From NCBI GenBank assembly GCA_947477055.1, contig CANJSX010000002.1:1-45320 (forward strand): a stretch of 45,320 bases of DNA, given 5' to 3'. Both the position numbers and the translations under genes were made by a program. The notes beneath the pieces are model-generated. The model did no database searches. It was not told the DNA's origin and was given only the letters and a program-made list of their open reading frames with translations. Origin of the DNA: Sphingomonadaceae bacterium. GTDB lineage: Bacteria; Pseudomonadota; Alphaproteobacteria; Sphingomonadales; Sphingomonadaceae. This document shows, piece after piece, positions 41,432 to 45,320 of the stretch (positions are counted from its first letter, which is position 1; each line of letters opens with the position of its first letter).

Positions 41432-42235
41432 ATGGCCTTCAAGCTTCACGATATCGACGAGACGCAGGCCCCGCTGCTCGATCACCTGGTCGAGCTGCGC
41501 ACCCGGCTGATGCGCTGCATCCTCGCGCTGGCGGTGACGTTCTGCATCTGCCTCTATTTCGCGAGTGACATCTTCGGTTTGCTGGTGCGCCCGCTGACCG
41601 CGGCGTTCCCGCCCGGAGAAGGCCGGTTGGTCTATACCAAGCTCTACGAAGCCTTCTTCGTCGAGCTCAAGGTCGCCATGTTCGGGGCCTTCTGCATCAG
41701 CTTCCCGATCATCGCCAACCAGCTGTGGGCCTTCGTCGCACCAGGACTCTACACCAAGGAGAAGAAGGCCTTCCTGCCCTTCCTCATCACCACGCCGGTC
41801 CTGTTCGGCGCTGGGACGAGCCTTGCCTATTTCATCGTCATGCCCACCGCCTTCCGCTGGATGCTGGGGTTCCAGGGCATGAAAGGCGGGCTCAAGGTCG
41901 AGGCGCTGCCGTCCACCGGCGATTATCTGAGCCTAGTGATGCAGTTCATCCTGGCCTTCGGGATCAGCTTTCTGCTGCCGGTGCTGCTGCTGCTGCTCAA
42001 CCGTGCGGGCATCGTTAGCCGCAAGCAGCTGTCAGGCATGCGGCGCTACGTGATCGTCGCGATCACCGCGGTGGCGGCGGTCATCACCCCGCCCGACGTC
42101 GTCTCGCAGCTGATGCTGCTGGTGCCGATGCTGTTGCTGTTCGAAGGCTCGCTGATCGTCATGTGGCTAGGCGAACGGCGCGAGGAGAAGGAGCAGGCAG
42201 CGGTAGAACAGCTGCCTCCCCCGGCCGAAATCTAG
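41432..42235 (+). CDS. tatC: Sec-independent protein translocase TatC
   Basis: 267 aa; APLLDHLVELRTRLMRCILAL, KLYEAFFVELKVAMFGAFCISFPIIANQLWAFVAPGLYTKEKKAFLPF. Confidence 0.97.
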   Translation: MAFKLHDIDETQAPLLDHLVELRTRLMRCILALAVTFCICLYFASDIFGLLVRPLTAAFPPGEGRLVYTKLYEAFFVELKVAMFGAFCISFPIIANQLWAFVAPGLYTKEKKAFLPFLITTPVLFGAGTSLAYFIVMPTAFRWMLGFQGMKGGLKVEALPSTGDYLSLVMQFILAFGISFLLPVLLLLLNRAGIVSRKQLSGMRRYVIVAITAVAAVITPPDVVSQLMLLVPMLLLFEGSLIVMWLGERREEKEQAAVEQLPPPAEI

Positions 42236-42276
42236 GGTGTGAGGCAGGGCACGGTGTCCCTGCCCCGTTGCCGCGA

Positions 42277-42459
42277 TCAGCCCGCGCTCTTGTCGACCAC
42301 TTCGGCGCCGGGGCCGTTCTTGAGGATCGAATCAATCGCGTTCTGCGCGCTGGCCTTGTTGGTGTAGCCTTCGGTCCAGAAGATGGTTTCGGCATTGTAG
42401 CAGAAATAGGCCACGAACTCGCCGGCCTTGTTTTTGCGGATCTCGAAACGATGCGCCAT
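42277..42459 (-). CDS. DUF1508 / YegP-like small protein
   Basis: 60 aa; MAHRFEIRKNKAGEFVAYFCYNAETIFWTEGYTNKASAQNAIDSILKNGPGAEVVD. Confidence 0.88.
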   Translation of the reverse strand: MAHRFEIRKNKAGEFVAYFCYNAETIFWTEGYTNKASAQNAIDSILKNGPGAEVVDKSAG

Positions 42460-42520
42460 CGACTCTCTCCTTCATTCGGCGAAAACGCCGCGTGGAAGCT
42501 AGTTCAAGTCTCTTGATTCG

Positions 42521-43612
42521 CTAGTAAAATCTTGTTGCCTGGAAGGGTGCGGGATCAACCGTACCGGGTGTGCGGCCAAGCAGCTGGGCGGCGGCAAGCT
42601 GGGCCGCAGCGGGGGCGGTTTGAATGCCAAACCCGCCTTGGCCGGCAAACCAGAAGAAGCCCGGCACCGCAGGATCGAAGCCATAGACCGGCAAGCGATC
42701 GGGCGCGAAGGTCCTCAGCCCGGCCCAACGATGCTCCAGCCGCTCGATGCGCCAATCGACCACCTGCTCGAACCGGTCGATTGCGGTGGCGACGTCCAGC
42801 TCATCGGGCGCGGCATCGCAGGGCACGCTAAGGGTTTCATCGTGCGGGCTAAGCCAAACTCGCCCGGCATCGGGCTTGAAATAGAACTGCTCGTCAAGAT
42901 CGAGCACCAGCGGCAGATCGACCGGGGCGGCCGGTGCAGTCCGCAATTGAGCGATGGTGCGACGGTAGGCCTGGAAACCGAGCTTCCGCGCGCCGGCCAG
43001 CTGCGCCACGGCATCGGCCCAGGCACCCGCCGCGTCGACCAGCAGTGCCGCCCTGGCCGAGCGCCCATCCTCCATCGTCAGCGACCACGCGCCAGTCCCG
43101 TGCTCAGCCCGGGCCAGACGCGCTGCGCACCACAGCTGCGTTCCCGCCTTGCGCGCGGCGGCGAGGTAGTGCTGGTGCAGGGCGGCGACGTCGATATCGC
43201 AGCAATCCGGCTCCAGCGCACCGAGCACCCACTCAGAGCGCAAGCCGGAGATTCGCATTCCCAGCGCGGCGCGATCGAGCCGCTCGATCCGGACACCCAA
43301 TGTAGCGAAACTCTCGGCAAAGCTTTCAAGTCTGGCCCGCCCCTCCTCCCGCGCGATGGTCAGCGCGCCGCGCGGGGTAAGGAAGCCCCGCTCGCGCAGC
43401 CAGGGGCCGGAGGCGGTCGTCAGCGGCTGCACGCCGGGGCCGCCGTAGCTTTCGGTCCAGAAGGCGGCGGAGCGACCGGTGGCATGATAGCCCGGCGCGG
43501 CCTCGGCCTCGAGCAGCAGTACCCGGGCATGCGGGGCCAGCTCCGCGGCCAGCGAAGCACCGGCCATCCCCGCGCCAACAATGGCGATATCGAACATTCG
43601 ATCCATCGTCAC
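42521..43612 (-). CDS. FAD-dependent oxidoreductase (DAO superfamily; D-arginine dehydrogenase-like)
   Basis: 363 aa; FDIAIVGAGMAGASLAAELAPHARVLLLEAEAAPGYHATGRSAAFWTESYG; C-terminal FFWFAGQGGFGIQTAPAAAQLAAAQLLG. Confidence 0.87.
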   Translation of the reverse strand: MTMDRMFDIAIVGAGMAGASLAAELAPHARVLLLEAEAAPGYHATGRSAAFWTESYGGPGVQPLTTASGPWLRERGFLTPRGALTIAREEGRARLESFAESFATLGVRIERLDRAALGMRISGLRSEWVLGALEPDCCDIDVAALHQHYLAAARKAGTQLWCAARLARAEHGTGAWSLTMEDGRSARAALLVDAAGAWADAVAQLAGARKLGFQAYRRTIAQLRTAPAAPVDLPLVLDLDEQFYFKPDAGRVWLSPHDETLSVPCDAAPDELDVATAIDRFEQVVDWRIERLEHRWAGLRTFAPDRLPVYGFDPAVPGFFWFAGQGGFGIQTAPAAAQLAAAQLLGRTPGTVDPAPFQATRFY

Positions 43613-44574
43613 AGCCGGGCGGGCACCACCCGATCGAGAAAGCCGTCGATCGCGGTCAGCGCGCGGTCGCGCACAGCGTCGCTCTCGCGCAGCACCTCAT
43701 GACGCGCCTCGCTGCCGAGCATTGTCAGCTCGGCCCGTGGCAACCGTTCGGCGGCGCGGCGGATCGCTGCGGGATTGACCAGCTGGTCATGATCGGTGCC
43801 GATAATGCAGATCGGAGTCTGCACGGCTTCGAGCAGCCCTGCCCGGTCCAGCTCGCGCACCGAGGCGTAGGCCCGTTCGACCCAGCCCCAGCTGCCCGGA
43901 CCCATCGCCACCTCGGGGCGATGCTCGCGCCACCACACTTCGTCGGCATAGCGATCAAGATCATGCGTCAGCAAGGCGGTGCGGTTCTCTGGAAGCTGAC
44001 CGGGCTTCTCGCTCCATTTCCACGCCGGCCGGCGCGGATCCCCGATCCGGCACATCAGTCGCGCCGCCGCATGCAGCACGGCCACCGGCACGCCGCCGTT
44101 GAGGAAACCCAGCATCGGCGCGGAAAGCACCAGCGCGTCGGGATCGACCCGTCGTTCCGCCAAGGCGCGCAGCACGAGATGCCCGCCCATCGAATGCCCG
44201 GCCAGCACATGCGGGCCGGGCGTCTGCTGCTTCCAACCCGCCCAGAAAGCGGCAAGATCGTCCACCCAGATGGAAAAATCAGCGACATGCCCGGTAACGG
44301 CATCGGCGCCGAGCCGGCCCGAGCAGGCCTGCCCGCGCCAATCAGCCGCAGTCACTCGCCAGCCCTGCCGGTGCCAGTGGTCAAGCGTCTCGAGGTATTT
44401 TTCATAGTGATCGCCGCGACCGGGAAAGAACAGCAGCGAACCACGACAGCCCTGTTCGCCCGCCGGCCAGTCGATCCGGCGGATGGCCTGGCCGTCGGGC
44501 GCATTCCAGCGGCTTTCAAACGCATCTGCCGGAATGGCGCGGCGATCGAAGCTGGGGCTTCCTTGCGTGGTCAT
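43609..44574 (-). CDS. Alpha/beta hydrolase (lysophospholipase-like)
   Basis: 321 aa from ATG 44574; LLFFPGRGDHYEKYLETLDHWHRQGWRVTAADWRGQACSGRLG, HVLAGHSMGGHLVLRAL. Confidence 0.9.
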   Translation of the reverse strand: MTTQGSPSFDRRAIPADAFESRWNAPDGQAIRRIDWPAGEQGCRGSLLFFPGRGDHYEKYLETLDHWHRQGWRVTAADWRGQACSGRLGADAVTGHVADFSIWVDDLAAFWAGWKQQTPGPHVLAGHSMGGHLVLRALAERRVDPDALVLSAPMLGFLNGGVPVAVLHAAARLMCRIGDPRRPAWKWSEKPGQLPENRTALLTHDLDRYADEVWWREHRPEVAMGPGSWGWVERAYASVRELDRAGLLEAVQTPICIIGTDHDQLVNPAAIRRAAERLPRAELTMLGSEARHEVLRESDAVRDRALTAIDGFLDRVVPARL

Positions 44575-44659
44575 ATGGATAATTCCCGGCTGATCCGCTT
44601 GGTTACTTTTTAGTAAGCCATGGCCTCTAGTGATGATCCTGTACCAAGGCGGGCATCCC

Positions 44660-45151
44660 ATGCCGGGTGGACTGATCGTTTACGGACTGCTGACGGGCTT
44701 GGCAATCGCACTGGCGATTGCCGCCTTTACCGACCTGCGCAGCCGCCAGATCTACAATTGGCTGACTGTAACTGTCGCGGTTGCCGCGCCGATCTTCTGG
44801 ATCGCCAGTGGCTTGCCGCTGTGGCCGGGGATAGCGACCCAGCTCGGCATTACCGTGCTGTGCTTCGGGATTTGCTGCGGACTTTTCGCGCTGGGCCAGA
44901 TGGGCGGCGGTGACGTCAAACTGCTGACCGCGCTCGCGCTGTGGTTCCCGCCCATGCTGTTTCTCAAGCTGGCTGTCCTGATGGCGCTGATCGGCGGGGT
45001 GCTGACCATCGTGTTCGGTGCCTGGCACATCGCTCGCCGCCAGAAGGAAAAGCTCGCGATTCCCTATGGCCTGGCCATCGCTTCGGCGGGGCTGTGGGTG
45101 CTTGCCAAACAATTTCTTTCCACCGCTCCGTCGCAATTCGCGCTCGGGTGA
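44660..45151 (+). CDS. A24-family prepilin peptidase (CpaA/TadV-like)
   Basis: 163 aa; AFTDLRSRQIYNWLTV, GQMGGGDVKLLTALALWFPP. Confidence 0.88.
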   Translation: MPGGLIVYGLLTGLAIALAIAAFTDLRSRQIYNWLTVTVAVAAPIFWIASGLPLWPGIATQLGITVLCFGICCGLFALGQMGGGDVKLLTALALWFPPMLFLKLAVLMALIGGVLTIVFGAWHIARRQKEKLAIPYGLAIASAGLWVLAKQFLSTAPSQFALG

Positions 45152-45252
45152 CCGGATTTTAACCATTTTGCCCGAAGTTGTCCGTCGTCAGAACATTTGG
45201 CGCAGATCGCGGCTTGGATTAGCGGAGTGCGGGCCTCGTCTGGGGGTTGATG

Positions 45253-45320
45253 TTAGGCTGCGAGCTTGCGGTGTTGCAAGCGTCGATGCTCGATGGTCTG
45301 TCGCTTGATCCTTTCGCGCT
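45253..45320 (-). other. C-terminal end of a minus-strand ORF entering from the right edge; identity unresolved, possibly mobile-element related
   Basis: Reverse-strand reading ...RERIKRQTIEHRRLQHRKLAA* up to TAA at 45253-45255; only 68 nt available. Confidence 0.3.

Overview
GC-rich alphaproteobacterial chromosomal DNA, sphingomonad-like judging by protein content, gene order and intergenic repeats. The left end carries a protocatechuate 4,5-cleavage / gallate module: ligJ 5' part, a DUF1932 dehydrogenase, an unusual double-HTH LysR regulator, and divergent ligU-ligI. A fused gallate dioxygenase (desB-like) lies about 10 kb away. Most of the rest is conserved housekeeping: SPFH/NfeD, msrB, PBP1A, map, M17 aminopeptidase, argC, glnB-glnA, tamB-tamA-bpt, ilvA, rnhA-thrB-ispH, argS-SPOR-nagZ-scpA-scpB-tatABC, and a prepilin peptidase. 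Points of interest: (i) the double-HTH LysR and the DUF1932 enzyme in the lig cluster; (ii) a coupled DUF1326/DUF2182 pair with Cys- and Met-rich motifs; (iii) three accessory genes between 9.9 and 14.1 kb that each appear to carry a single-base frameshift in a short homopolymer; (iv) an 18-bp perfect hairpin with the start region of a PQQ-dehydrogenase cytochrome-domain remnant in its loop; (v) an intergenic repeat that seems to supply the start codon and N-region of an amidohydrolase signal peptide; (vi) an unannotated 49-aa lipoprotein; (vii) several families of composite inverted repeats. I saw no CRISPR array, rRNA or tRNA by eye. All family calls come from reading the translated sequence; no database search was run.
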